A DNA stretch of 64,000 bases from Lacticaseibacillus zhaodongensis (GTDB lineage: Bacteria; Bacillota; Bacilli; Lactobacillales; Lactobacillaceae): positions 1 through 64,000 of the forward strand of contig NZ_BLBG01000012.1 of the NCBI RefSeq assembly GCF_009687905.1. Direction: 5' to 3'. Below are positions 54,455 to 63,961 of the stretch, piece by piece. Both the position numbers and the translations under genes were made by a program. The notes beneath the pieces were generated by a model. That model was not told where the DNA came from and made no database searches. It was given only the letters and a program-made list of their open reading frames with translations. The first letter of the stretch is position 1. Every line of letters begins with the position of its first letter.

Positions 54455-55326
54455 TATTCCGCCTCCAAAATGCTTACTACTTGCTCTGCCTCATCGTCTG
54501 TCAGTGGAATCATCGGCAGACGCATGCGGCCGTTGATCTCGCCGCGCCGCGCCAGGTACATCTTCGTTGGCGCCGGGGATGGGAACATGAACAGTGCCTG
54601 CATCTTGGGCTTCAAAGCGGCCATCAATGCATCAGCCTTGGCAGTATCGCCGGCCGCCTCGGCATCGAGGCAGGCGCGCATCTGCTTGCCGTAGAAGTGA
54701 CTGGCAACGGAGATGACCCCCGCCGCGCCGGCCCGCACGGCGTCCAGCATCTGCGCGTCCTCACCGGTGAAGACGGTAAAGTCCGCCGGTGCGTGCGCGG
54801 TGATGTACTTGATGTCGGCAGGCGTGGTCACCTGCTTGACCGCGTTGATGTTCGGGTGGTCCGCCAGCTTCAGCAGCGACTCGTTGGTCAGACCGACAAC
54901 GGAGCGGCCGGGAATGTTGTAAAGCATGACCGGTACCGCGCTGGCATCGGCGATTTCCGTGAAGTGGGCGATCATCCCCGCATGGCTCGGCTTGTTGTAG
55001 TAAGGCGTGACGGCCAAAAGCCCATTCACGCCCTTGATTTCACTTGCCTCCCGCGCCAGTTTGACGGACGCGGCGGTGTTGTTACTGCCAACGTTGGCAA
55101 TCACCAGCGCGCGGCCGTGCACGTGCGTTGCAAAATACTGGAACAGCGCGATTTTTTCGTCTTCCGTCAGGGTCGGTGATTCACCGGTGGTTCCGGCAAC
55201 GATGAAGCCCTGAGTGCCCTCCTTCAGCAGCCGTTCAACCAAGTTATCAAGGGCAGGGTAATCAACATCCCCGTTCGTGTTAAAGGGTGTGATGATTGCG
55301 GTCATAATCTGAACATTCTCGTACAT
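54454..55326 (-). CDS. dapA: 4-hydroxy-tetrahydrodipicolinate synthase
   Basis: Aldolase of 290 residues condensing pyruvate with aspartate semialdehyde. GTTGESPTL, Tyr in VMLYNIPGRS and Schiff-base Lys in NAVKQVTT. I prefer ATG 55326 because AAGAAAGG is immediately adjacent to the earlier ATG (55335) and 8 bases from this one. Confidence 0.95.
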   Translation of the reverse strand: MYENVQIMTAIITPFNTNGDVDYPALDNLVERLLKEGTQGFIVAGTTGESPTLTEDEKIALFQYFATHVHGRALVIANVGSNNTAASVKLAREASEIKGVNGLLAVTPYYNKPSHAGMIAHFTEIADASAVPVMLYNIPGRSVVGLTNESLLKLADHPNINAVKQVTTPADIKYITAHAPADFTVFTGEDAQMLDAVRAGAAGVISVASHFYGKQMRACLDAEAAGDTAKADALMAALKPKMQALFMFPSPAPTKMYLARRGEINGRMRLPMIPLTDDEAEQVVSILEAE

Positions 55327-55341
55327 TTCAGTCATCCTTTC

Positions 55342-56496
55342 TTACATCTGCATGCGGTGGGCCAAGAAGCGGGTCAGTGCCCCGACTCCCGGCAGCAATG
55401 CATCCTCATTCGGGCTCATCTGGTCGCTGTGCAGCGTGTGCTCCGGGTCGCCGACGCCGAGCCACACCATGGTACCCGGGAACTGTTGCAGCAAGTAGCC
55501 AAAATCCTCACCGGTCATGGCTGGCGCGATGTCCGCAAAATCGGTCTGCGGATCGTTACGCATGAAGTCGATCAAGTCGGCGGTTTGTTCCGGCGCATTT
55601 TCAACCGGCATGTAACCACCTTGAATCAGCTTCAAATCAGCCTGCACATCGTAGGTAGCAGCAACGCCATCCGCAATCGCCCGCACCCGCTTTTGCATCA
55701 TCTCGATATCCTGCTGGCGGAACGCCCGGATGGTCCCGTCCAGCTGGGCGCTACCGGCAATCACGTTGCCGATGGTGCCGGCGTGCAGGTCACCAATCGT
55801 GACGACCCCGCCGCGGACCGGATCAACGTTGCGGGACACGACCGTCTGCACCTGCATCACGAAGGCCGCGGCCGCAACTAAGGCATCCTTGGCCTCGTGT
55901 GGAAAGGCGGCGTGGCCGGAAACACCAGTAATTTTGAGGTGAATCTCGGTCGTGCCCGCAAACAACGTCCCCATGCGGCTGGCAATCTGCCCGGCCGGCA
56001 GCTGCGGGTTGTCGTGCAACCCGTAGAACTCATCGGGCCGCCACTTGCCGCTGAACACGCCAGTTTCGTACACGCGCTTGCCGCCGTAATCATTCTCCTC
56101 TGCGGGCTGGAAGAAGAAAATCATGTTGTCTCGCGGTTGCGTCTGCGTGAAGTGGTACAGAATCCCGAGGGCAACGGTCATGTGCACGTCATGCCCGCAC
56201 GCGTGCATCTGCCCGGGAATAGTCGAGGCAAAAGGCAAACCGGTGCGCTCCGTGACGGGCAGGGCGTCGATGTCGGTCCGGTAACCAATCGTCCGATTGC
56301 CCTCAGTCCCCTGCAGCCGCACGAGAATGGCGGTTGGCACAGTTTCAACGCCACGCACCTCCATAAATGGTACCTGCCACTTGGCAATTAACTTGCGCAG
56401 GTACGCGCTCGTGCGCTCTTCATGCAGCGCCAGCTCCGGAATCCGGTGCAGATTCTCCCGAATTGTACTCAGTTCACTTGCCGTTAAATCAGCCAT
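55342..56496 (-). CDS. dapL: N-acetyldiaminopimelate deacetylase
   Basis: M20 metallohydrolase of 384 residues: RTDIDALPVTERTGLPFAS and HACGHDVHMTVALG supply metal ligands, and QPAEENDYGG the catalytic Glu. It removes acetyl from N-acetyl-LL-DAP. ATG 56496 has GGGGG at good distance; GTG 56502 is too close. Operon context decides against a general amidohydrolase. Confidence 0.88.
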   Translation of the reverse strand: MADLTASELSTIRENLHRIPELALHEERTSAYLRKLIAKWQVPFMEVRGVETVPTAILVRLQGTEGNRTIGYRTDIDALPVTERTGLPFASTIPGQMHACGHDVHMTVALGILYHFTQTQPRDNMIFFFQPAEENDYGGKRVYETGVFSGKWRPDEFYGLHDNPQLPAGQIASRMGTLFAGTTEIHLKITGVSGHAAFPHEAKDALVAAAAFVMQVQTVVSRNVDPVRGGVVTIGDLHAGTIGNVIAGSAQLDGTIRAFRQQDIEMMQKRVRAIADGVAATYDVQADLKLIQGGYMPVENAPEQTADLIDFMRNDPQTDFADIAPAMTGEDFGYLLQQFPGTMVWLGVGDPEHTLHSDQMSPNEDALLPGVGALTRFLAHRMQM

Positions 56497-56526
56497 TCGC
56501 ACTTGCCCCCATCTTAATCCTGAACG

Positions 56527-57243
56527 CTAAATGTTACGTAGGTCGTCAATCAAACCGGTCTTGGATTCAGTTTTAGCATCCACCTGCTTGATGATTTTGG
56601 CCGGAACACCACCGACAACCTCGCCGGCGGGAACATCCTTGGTCACCACAGCACCCGCCGCAACGACCGCCCCAGCACCAACGCGCACACCCTCAAGCAC
56701 GACGGCGTTTGCACCGATCAGCACGTTGTCTTCAATGATGACTGGCGTTGCGGATGCGGGTTCAACCACCCCCGCGAGCACGGTGCCCGCACCGATGTGG
56801 CAGTGCTTGCCAACGGTGGCGCGACCGCCGAGGACAGCGCCCATGTCGATCATGGTCTCGTCCCCGATGACGGCACCGATGTTGATGACGGCGCCCATCA
56901 TGATGACGGCCTTATCACCGATAGCAACGTGCTCACGAATGATGGCGCCCGGCTCGATGCGGGCGTTCACGCCGGCAATGTTCTTGAGCGGCACTCCTGA
57001 GTTCCGGGCACTAACTTCGGCCCGCTGCTCCGTGATGTGGCCGCTATTAGCCTGCAGCCAAGGTGCCAGCACGTCGTTATCGCCGTACAGCTGGCCGGTC
57101 TTAACGTCCAGGAACGCCTGCACACCAGCCGGCACTGGGGTCAGCGCAGCCATATCGCCGGCAATGGTGACGTGGACTGGGGTTTGCTTAGGGGCGTTAG
57201 CGATGTATTCGATAATTTTTTCAGCGTCAAAATTCTGAGTCAT
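56527..57243 (-). CDS. dapD: Tetrahydrodipicolinate N-acetyltransferase
   Basis: Acetyltransferase of 238 residues. The C-terminal half is a left-handed beta-helix of hexapeptide repeats ([34 protein letters not shown], shown in part). It uses acetyl-CoA, committing the pathway to the acetylase variant. AGAAGGAG precedes the ATG. An 840-bp gap with two family A repeats separates it from lysA upstream. Confidence 0.93.
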   Translation of the reverse strand: MTQNFDAEKIIEYIANAPKQTPVHVTIAGDMAALTPVPAGVQAFLDVKTGQLYGDNDVLAPWLQANSGHITEQRAEVSARNSGVPLKNIAGVNARIEPGAIIREHVAIGDKAVIMMGAVINIGAVIGDETMIDMGAVLGGRATVGKHCHIGAGTVLAGVVEPASATPVIIEDNVLIGANAVVLEGVRVGAGAVVAAGAVVTKDVPAGEVVGGVPAKIIKQVDAKTESKTGLIDDLRNI

Positions 57244-57373
57244 GATGATCTCCTTCTATATAAATGCTTGGATGGCTAGTTAATCGTACGCGGGCAAGTC
57301 CATTCAGGCGCCTTGGGCTTGTAGTTCCCGCTGCTACGGTAGCTTTGTCTAGGTTCAGCAGTTGGTTGATGCC

Positions 57374-57674
57374 GGCGGGCGGCGCATCTTGCTCCCGTTG
57401 CGCTGGCGGCAGTGACTGACAGGCATGCTGGGGCCCGGTTCCAGACTTGGCGAAGTTCACGCCAAGTCTTCCACCTTAGCTCCGAGCCCGCCGTTTCTAT
57501 ACAACGTTTTCGGTAAACTCGCAGTACTACTTAGTCTACTACTAGCGGTCTCTCCGCTATCCCCGATAATTGAGAGCAACACTCTTGCGAAACCCACGCA
57601 AGAATGTCGCTCTCAATTATCGTTTCAGCATGGTCACTCCCGCCAGCTCCACTCAGCAAGAGGCGCGGCCCGCC
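57374..57674 (+). repeat. Structured repeat family A, copy A2
   Basis: A 301-bp copy. Ends GGCGGGCGGCGCATCTTGC and GCAAGAGGCGCGGCCCGCC pair with two mismatches. Hairpin 1 AGACTTGGCG/CGCCAAGTCT (57443-57469). Hairpin 2 CGATAATTGAGAGC/GCTCTCAATTATCG (57564-57622) with an extra CTTGCG/CGCAAG tip. It lies inside the lysine operon. Confidence 0.87.
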
Positions 57675-57796
57675 TACGTAACAGTTCTAAGCCAGTTAAG
57701 TTGAAAATGACCACCTGAGTTCATTACCAGAAACATACGTGGAACAGATAACCATCCATGTATGCGTCATAAGCATGAGCTTCACCGTCTAACGTA

Positions 57797-58050
57797 GGGT
57801 GGCAGGCGCCTCTTTCGGAGCAACCGTTGAGGGGGTGACCGAGCTGTCGCGATAATCAGCGCGACTCAACACGATTTTTGTTGAGTTGCGTTGATTATCG
57901 GGGAGAACGGAAAGACCGCGAAGGAGCGTAGCGACGCGGGCTTGTAGTTCAGGGTCAAGACTCGCGTATTTTGCGAGGCTTGAACCCGGCCCCAGCGAGT
58001 CTTTGTCATCCCCTCAACGGCGGCAGCGGAGAAAGATGCGGCTGCCACCC
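57797..58050 (-). repeat. Structured repeat family A, copy A3
   Basis: A 254-bp copy in inverted orientation to A2, 122 bp away. Ends GGGTGGCAGGCGCC.TCTTTC and GAAAGATGCGGCTGCCACCC. CCGTTGAGGGGGTGAC recurs inverted. Hairpin 2 CGATAATCA...TGATTATCG enclosing CTCAACA/TGTTGAG (57850-57900). Hairpin 1 TCAAGACTCGC/GCGAGGCTTGA (57955-57983). Confidence 0.87.
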
Positions 58051-58083
58051 GACAGTCAACGACCAATGTGACCGGATCAGGTT

Positions 58084-59373
58084 CTACGCTTTGTAGTCCA
58101 TGTCGTGGTCGCAGAGGTCGACCCAGGTTTCGCGCCGGACTGCGACTTGGCTCTTGCCGTCCTCCGCGAAGACCACTGCTGGCCGCGGATTGCGATTGTA
58201 CAGGGACGCCATGGAATAACCGTACGCACCGGTCGCCAGCACCGCGATGACATCGCCCGCAGTAATTTTGGGGAGTTTAGCGTCCTTAATCAGGATGTCG
58301 CCGGACTCGCAGCACTTGCCGGCTAGGGTCACCGTCTCTTCTGCGGGTGCGGTCGCGGCTTTGGCGAGGACCGCCTCGTACTCCGCCTGGTAGAGTGCTG
58401 GGCGGATGTTGTCGCCCATGCCGCCATCAACGGTTTGGTAGGTGCGCACACCTGGGATGACCTTGCGGGAACCAGCCGTGTAGAGCGTGTAACCGGCGGG
58501 GCCGACAATGGAGCGACCTGGTTCAATCCAGACGGCCGGCATTGGGGCACCAACTTTCTCGCTTTCAGTCGCGATGGTGTCGGCGAGCACCTTCACGAAG
58601 GCGCTTGGTGGCAATGGCTTGTCGTCATCCGTGTACTGGATACCGAAGCCACCACCAACATCGAGAACCTTGGGCTGGAAGTTACACTGCGCGGCGATTT
58701 GGACCAACTTTTGCGCTTCGGCCACGAAGCCAGCAGTTTCAAAAATCTGGGAACCGATGTGGGCGTGCAGACCAAGCAAGTTGATGCTGTCTGCGGCTTG
58801 GGCCTTCTTGATTGCGGCCGCGGCCTGACCGCTTTCGACATCATAACCAAACTTGCTGTCGGACTGGCCGGTCATGATGTACTCGTGCGTGTGCGCGGAA
58901 ACGGACGGCGTAATGCGGATGAGGATGTTTTGCACCACGCCCTGCTTTTTGGTCAAGGCAATCAGGCGGTCGAGCTCGTAGTCGTTATCCACGATGATCG
59001 TGCCCAGACCGCTGTCCACGGCGAGCTCCAATTCAAGGTCGGACTTGTTATTACCATTAAGTGAAACGTTGGCCATATCGAAGCCCGCCTTCATTGCCGT
59101 GGTGATCTCGCCGCCGGACACAACGTCCAGGTGGGCACCCTCACTCGCCGCAACTTGAAACATCGCGATGCAAGCAAAAGCCTTAGCCGCATAACTCACG
59201 GTAAAGTCCGCATCCTGCGCGGCAAAAGCCGCCTTGTACGCACGGATTGCAGCGCGAATGCGACTCACATCGTAAACATACAGTGGTGTGCCGTATTGCT
59301 GAGCAAGCTGCTGGGCGTCCACGCCGCCGATGCTCAGGGCGCCGGTTGCGGTAGTATCAATCTTAATCGTCAT
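58084..59373 (-). CDS. lysA: Diaminopimelate decarboxylase
   Basis: PLP enzyme of 429 residues making L-lysine from meso-DAP. PLP-Lys in VSYAAKAFACIAM, HIGSQIFE, GGGFGIQY and the substrate Cys in GKCCESGDIL. ATG 59373 follows GGAGGAAG; the longer frame from 59403 lacks a site. Confidence 0.95.
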   Translation of the reverse strand: MTIKIDTTATGALSIGGVDAQQLAQQYGTPLYVYDVSRIRAAIRAYKAAFAAQDADFTVSYAAKAFACIAMFQVAASEGAHLDVVSGGEITTAMKAGFDMANVSLNGNNKSDLELELAVDSGLGTIIVDNDYELDRLIALTKKQGVVQNILIRITPSVSAHTHEYIMTGQSDSKFGYDVESGQAAAAIKKAQAADSINLLGLHAHIGSQIFETAGFVAEAQKLVQIAAQCNFQPKVLDVGGGFGIQYTDDDKPLPPSAFVKVLADTIATESEKVGAPMPAVWIEPGRSIVGPAGYTLYTAGSRKVIPGVRTYQTVDGGMGDNIRPALYQAEYEAVLAKAATAPAEETVTLAGKCCESGDILIKDAKLPKITAGDVIAVLATGAYGYSMASLYNRNPRPAVVFAEDGKSQVAVRRETWVDLCDHDMDYKA

Positions 59374-59508
59374 GTTCTTCCTCCTGCCGGGTATGACCTG
59401 CAAAATGCCCGGAACGCTGAGCCCCTAAGTTTCATTTTGCAATTAACTTTTGTCTTAATTGTGCGCGGAACTGCTTAATTAATGACCATTCAGTGCACAA
59501 ATTCTTCA

Positions 59509-60642
59509 TTACTTACTTGCATCATTGAAATCATCCACCACGACCCGAGGCAAGCGCTCCGTGAAGATAATGGATTGTTCCCACGGCGCTAAACCGGTGT
59601 GGGCGGCCATGTCGTCGAGGGTGATGCGCTTGTCACCATCTTTGCCGAGCACGGTAACCTTCGTCCCCAGCGGCAGTGGTCCAGGCAGCCGAATCATCAT
59701 CGCGTCCATGGCAATTTTGCCGAGAATCTGGCACTCCTGACCATTAACTAGGACGTGGAAGCCAGTGAGCTTGCGGGTCAGGCCATCGCCGTAGCCAAGT
59801 GGCAGGGTGCCGACCCATTCGCCCTCTTTTGCCTGGTAGATGTGGGCGTAGGAGATGCCATCCCCCGCGTGCATCTGCTTCACAAAAATCAGCTGCGTTT
59901 CGAGCCGCTCAATTTGTTCGAGGTAATCGGCGGGTCGCAAACTGCCGAGTGACGGCTCAATCCCGTACGCGATGGTCCCGGCACGAATGACGTCGGTCGG
60001 AATTTTGTCTGCGTGGTACATCGCGGCGCTTGAGTTAGCAACGTGGACCATGACCGGCTTCGGCAAGGTGTCCGTCAGCTCATGCCAGCGCGTGAGCTGC
60101 TTATTGAAGTACTCGTTGTGCACGGAATCGGCTTCGGAGAAGTGCGTCATCAGGCCGTGATAATTAAACTTGCTGGGGTTAGCGGCCATGAATTCAAGGC
60201 TGGCGTCGATCTCGGCGCGGTCGCGGTAACCGATGCGGCCCATCCCCGTGTCAACGGCGATGGAAACCAGCAATTGCTTGCGGCCATCCATCTGGGCCGC
60301 GGCGGTCTTGAGCCAGTCGCGACTGCCGACCGTGGTGATGAGGTCATAGTCAGCACACAACTGCGCGTATTCGGGCTGGACGAGCGACATGATCAGAATC
60401 GGTGCGGTGACGCCGGACTCGCGGAGCGCCAGGGCCTCATCAATCACGGCGACGGCCAGGCCATCCGCGCCGCCTTCAAGCGCGGCCTTACCAACCTCCA
60501 GGAGCCCGTACCCGTACGCGTTCGCCTTGACCGCGAGAAACACGGTTTTGGCGTGGGACGCCTCACGCACAGCGGCTAAGTTGTGCGCGATGGCGTGACG
60601 AGAAATTAGTAACCTAGTGGGACGGTGATTAGCAATGACCAT
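59509..60642 (-). CDS. alr: Alanine racemase
   Basis: PLP enzyme of 377 residues supplying D-alanine. PLP-Lys in AVKANAYGYGLLEVG, second-base Tyr in GISYAHIYQAKEGEW. GGAGG precedes the ATG. It is the first gene after the lysine riboswitch, so D-Ala supply appears tied to lysine status. This could be a second alr gene of the genome. Confidence 0.93.
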   Translation of the reverse strand: MVIANHRPTRLLISRHAIAHNLAAVREASHAKTVFLAVKANAYGYGLLEVGKAALEGGADGLAVAVIDEALALRESGVTAPILIMSLVQPEYAQLCADYDLITTVGSRDWLKTAAAQMDGRKQLLVSIAVDTGMGRIGYRDRAEIDASLEFMAANPSKFNYHGLMTHFSEADSVHNEYFNKQLTRWHELTDTLPKPVMVHVANSSAAMYHADKIPTDVIRAGTIAYGIEPSLGSLRPADYLEQIERLETQLIFVKQMHAGDGISYAHIYQAKEGEWVGTLPLGYGDGLTRKLTGFHVLVNGQECQILGKIAMDAMMIRLPGPLPLGTKVTVLGKDGDKRITLDDMAAHTGLAPWEQSIIFTERLPRVVVDDFNDASK

Positions 60643-60708
60643 GTGAAGTACCTCCGTAAGTGTTGCGATTTAAAAAATAGTTTGCTGCTATGTGGTAGAA
60701 AACAAATA

Positions 60709-60746
60709 CCCCATTGGATTTGCGCTTGTTCGCACATCCAATGGGG
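60709..60746 (-). terminator. Lysine riboswitch terminator
   Basis: CCCCATTGGATT pairs with ATCCAATGGGG; on the minus strand a T-rich tail follows, 66 bp before alr. Confidence 0.85.
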
Positions 60747-60769
60747 CACAGACCATATGTAATAATTCG

Positions 60770-60960
60770 GTCGACCGTATGAACAGCGATAGCGCTCCGT
60801 CACTTCTGCGACGACAGTCCAGCACTTATTCAGCGCTGGCCCAAGCGAACGTTTGTCATCACGTCCACTTTCGGCGGTCTCCCCCTTCACACGTCGTCGG
60901 CGTTTCTTGACGAAACTAAGACGTGCTACTCATGTCGACCGCAACCTCTATCTACTTTTT
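60770..60960 (-). promoter_or_regulatory. Lysine riboswitch (L box)
   Basis: The minus strand carries the L-box landmarks in order: AGATAGAGGTTGCGG, ATGAGTA, GTGAAGGGGGAGACCGCCG, GGGCCAGCGCTG, GGACTGTCGTCGCAGAAG and GGAGCGC. A terminator follows. High lysine should stop transcription of alr-lysA and, unless other promoters act, of the dap genes. Confidence 0.88.
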
Positions 60961-60973
60961 TGATATTGGCATT

Positions 60974-61012
60974 AGAATACGTCTCAAAAGTCACACTGTC
61001 AAGGTGTTGACA
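60974..61012. promoter_or_regulatory. Divergent promoters for alr operon and lysC
   Basis: Minus strand: TTGACA (60997-61002), 17 bp, TATTCT (60974-60979), driving the riboswitch. Plus strand: TTGACA (61007-61012) pointing to lysC. The two -35 boxes are only four bases apart. Confidence 0.75.
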
Positions 61013-61071
61013 AGATTAAAATTTAAGGATTAACTATGTGGCGAGTCTAATTTTGGAAAGTAGGTCCCGTT

Positions 61072-62463
61072 ATGAAGGTCATCAAGTTCGGTGGTTCATC
61101 GCTTGCTAGCGGCGAACAGGTGCAAAAAGCAATCAATATCATCGTCGCCGATCCCGCGCGGCGAATCGTTGTCGTTTCCGCTCCTGGCAAGCGGCACAAA
61201 GGCGACGTTAAGGTCACAGATTTACTCGAGCAGCTCGCTAAAACCGTGCAAAACAGTGGCGATACCAGCGCGCTTGAAGATGAAATTTTGGGCCGCTACC
61301 AAGCCATCAGCGAATACTTCAGCATGTCCGGCTCCGATGTCCTTAGCAAACTGCGGGAGCACCTGCAAAATCTGGAACACCAGAGCTACCCAAGCAGTGA
61401 ACACCTCTTCGCTGCCTTCATGGCTCAGGGTGAGAACATGAACGCCCGCCTGATTGCCCGGGTAATGCGCCACCTCGGCTACCGCGCCCGCTTTGTTGAC
61501 CCTAAGGAACTCGGTATGGTGGTCAGCGGGTCACCACGGTCCGCCGAGATTCGCGAGGACAGTTACGAACGAATCGGCAAGTTCCAACTGGAACCCGGTG
61601 AGATCATCATCGTGCCCGGCTTCTTTGCCTACGATGAGGACGGCAACTACGCCACTTTTGCCCGCGGCGGCTCTGACATCACCGGCTCGATTCTTGCCCG
61701 CGGTTTTGATGTCGACCTCTACGAAAACTTCACCGACGTGTCAGCAATCTACGCGGTTGGCCCCGACGTGGTGCCGCACCCCCGTGCAATCAACACGCTG
61801 ACATACCGGGAGATGCGGGAACTTTCCTACGCCGGCTTCTCCGTCTTTAACGACGAGGCTATCATCCCCGTCATCCGCGCCGGTATTCGCGTCAACGTCA
61901 AGAACACCAACGACCCCGACGCACCCGGCACCATGATTGCCCCGACCAAGGACGTTAAGCACCACCACCTCATCACCGGCATTGCGGCCAACGACGGCTT
62001 CACCGCCCTCTACCTGCACCGCTACCTGCTGAACAAGGAAGTCGGGCTGACCCTGCGGATTCTGCAGATTCTCTACAAGTACAACGTCAGTTACGAACAC
62101 ATGCCATCAGGGATCGATGACCTGACCATTATCTTTGCCAAGGACCAGCTGAACGCCAGCCAAATGAGTGCCATGACCGACGACATCAAGGCTGAAATCA
62201 AGCCGGACCGCATCGAATGGTTCGATGATTTTGCCATCATCATGGTCGTTGGTGAGGGCCTCTACACTCGCAACGACTTGATTGCTAGAGTCATGGACAA
62301 GCTGGCCGAACAGGATATTGCCCCAACAATGATCAACCAGGGTGCCTCCCGTATCAGCACCATGATCGGCGTGGACAGCGACCGGGCCCTAGACGCAGTA
62401 CGCGCAATTTACACGCTGAGTTGCGAGAAAAAAGAAGCACAGAGCGAAGGCGCGGCAAGATAA
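61072..62463 (+). CDS. lysC: Aspartokinase
   Basis: Monofunctional aspartate kinase of 463 residues. KFGGSSLAS at the start binds ATP; RGGSDITGSILA is the aspartate site. Two ACT domains form the last 150 residues (ITGIAANDGFTALYLH; MVVGEGLYTRNDLIARVMDKL), so allosteric feedback is expected. No L box precedes it. Confidence 0.94.
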   Translation: MKVIKFGGSSLASGEQVQKAINIIVADPARRIVVVSAPGKRHKGDVKVTDLLEQLAKTVQNSGDTSALEDEILGRYQAISEYFSMSGSDVLSKLREHLQNLEHQSYPSSEHLFAAFMAQGENMNARLIARVMRHLGYRARFVDPKELGMVVSGSPRSAEIREDSYERIGKFQLEPGEIIIVPGFFAYDEDGNYATFARGGSDITGSILARGFDVDLYENFTDVSAIYAVGPDVVPHPRAINTLTYREMRELSYAGFSVFNDEAIIPVIRAGIRVNVKNTNDPDAPGTMIAPTKDVKHHHLITGIAANDGFTALYLHRYLLNKEVGLTLRILQILYKYNVSYEHMPSGIDDLTIIFAKDQLNASQMSAMTDDIKAEIKPDRIEWFDDFAIIMVVGEGLYTRNDLIARVMDKLAEQDIAPTMINQGASRISTMIGVDSDRALDAVRAIYTLSCEKKEAQSEGAAR

Positions 62464-62481
62464 ACTAGTCGGTTGCTAATT

Positions 62482-63267
62482 TCAAATTAATCCATAATGC
62501 CGCAGTCCCTTTTCAATGCCCCCAGCCATGTTGCTGGCGGTGACGAATTCGGCTGCGGCTTTGTATTGCGCGCTCGCGTTAGCCATCGCAACCACGTGCT
62601 GCACCACCGTTGCCATTGGTAAGTCATTGTCGCCGTCACCAAACGCATAGGTGGTCCAGCCCGTTAGTTCTGGCTGGGCAAGCAAAATTTTCAGGCCAGA
62701 CGCCTTGCTCAAACGGCGCTCGATGAGATCAAGGTCGAAGGGTGAATCCCGATAGAACTGGAGCTCTGGGAACTGCTGGGCATAACGGTCCCGTACCGCC
62801 TGCCCGCCCGCATCATCGGCCGCAAAAATCAGCATCCGCGTCGCCTGGGCGTGCCGATAATATTCCGCGTCAACAGGTGGTAATTCCTGCTGCACATCGG
62901 AGTAGTTGCCCCGGACAAGTTCATTCACTCCGGACAAAACGGCCCCCGACTCGTTGTACCAAGCAACGACTAAGCCGTCTTTTGCCGCCTGCTCGCTGAG
63001 GGCGGTAACGAGTGCGGGCGCGATATGCTGGTTCGCAATCAGCTTGCCGTGCAAAAAAATGCTGGCGCCATTGCCGGCTACGGCGGTGTCAATGCCAGTC
63101 TGCGTGAGCAGCCCGCGGATTTCCCACAAATCGCGGCCGGTGGCAATGACCGGTAAGTTGCCGTTTTTAACTAGGTCCCTTAGCGCCTGCAAGGTTTGCG
63201 AACCAACAGTTTTATCGTCTCGCATCAAGGTGCCGTCCAGATCAAAAAATACTACTGCGTGTGCCAT
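62482..63267 (-). CDS. Cof-type HAD phosphatase
   Basis: HAD hydrolase of 261 residues: FFDLDGTLMRD (nucleophile Asp), VIATGRD (Thr motif II), and FGDGDNDLPM (metal Asp). ATG 63267 follows GGAGGCTAAAAGG. Cof-like enzymes dephosphorylate sugar phosphates, FMN or pyridoxal phosphate; the substrate is unknown. Confidence 0.9.
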   Translation of the reverse strand: MAHAVVFFDLDGTLMRDDKTVGSQTLQALRDLVKNGNLPVIATGRDLWEIRGLLTQTGIDTAVAGNGASIFLHGKLIANQHIAPALVTALSEQAAKDGLVVAWYNESGAVLSGVNELVRGNYSDVQQELPPVDAEYYRHAQATRMLIFAADDAGGQAVRDRYAQQFPELQFYRDSPFDLDLIERRLSKASGLKILLAQPELTGWTTYAFGDGDNDLPMATVVQHVVAMANASAQYKAAAEFVTASNMAGGIEKGLRHYGLI

Positions 63268-63452
63268 CCTTTTAGCCTCCATCTGTTCGCTACAAAACAA
63301 GCCTAACAGCATTGAAAACCAACGGCAAGCGCTTTCAGATGGGCTTCTGGGCGACGCTTTAGCAAAATTTTGCCGGTTTTCAGTTCAGTCCGTGACACTT
63401 TTGCCATTAATCAGCCGCAAAACGTGGCATAAAGATTAAATTCAGATTGGAC

Positions 63453-63772
63453 TTGACCGAGAATTGGTTTAGCCGTACCATAGCTTTAATCAAGTCTTAC
63501 GTTGAGGAGATAAGTAGCCTTCCGAAATGCCACAGAGAGCCGGATTTAGGTGCAAGCCGGTGCACGGACGGACGCGAACATGGTCTCTGAGTATTGTCTG
63601 GGCGAGCCGTCAGGTTAACCCACACCGGGTGCGCCCGTTACCGCGTCGCAGTATCGAAAACAACTTTTTCCCGTACTGGGTGAGTGCTTAGCGGTGACGC
63701 TAAGCAGAAAACGGGTGGTACCACGAATTTCGTCCCGCAGTCCTAATTTTTTAGGGTTGCGGGACTTTTTTT
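63453..63772 (+). promoter_or_regulatory. T-box riboswitch with promoter
   Basis: TTGACC (63453-63458), 17 bp, TACCAT (63476-63481). Stem I is CAGAGAGCC...GGTCTCTG, with specifier area GCGAACATGG (His CAT, Met ATG or Asn AAC remain possible). The T-box GGGTGGTACCACG is at 63713-63725. Terminator GTCCCGCA...TGCGGGAC with a T7 tail. It should sense an uncharged tRNA and control the gene at 63962. Confidence 0.9.
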
Positions 63773-63778
63773 ATGGAA

Positions 63779-63896
63779 ACAGAGCGGAGTGAGTCGCTTA
63801 GAAGCTGAGCATTAACGTACTCTGGGCAAAATGCTTGGGCTTTAGCATTTGGACCAGAGTGTGTTAAGCGCAAGCTTCTGCCTCACGCAGCTCGAC
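63779..63896 (+). repeat. Family B structured repeat, copy B4
   Basis: Outer stem GTGAG...(gctt)AGAAGCT with AGCTTCT...CTCAC, conserved TGAGCATTAAC and GTTAAGCGCAAG, apical hairpin ACTCTGG...CCAGAGT around AAAATGCT/AGCATTT. It lies between the T-box terminator and the regulated gene, 65 bp before the start codon. Confidence 0.88.
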
Positions 63897-63961
63897 TAGA
63901 CACCGTAAACTAGAACTTCTGATACTGATAGCACCTAATCCATCCCCTTGGAGGTAATCAT

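Noticed and set aside
56531-57238. 235-codon frame on the plus strand over dapD
   Set aside because: Exact mirror of the hexapeptide-repeat gene, with Thr/Ala/Pro composition typical of an antisense shadow.
62436-62450. ACAGAGCG inside lysC as a family B edge
   Set aside because: It lies in coding sequence and none of the other B motifs follow; chance match.
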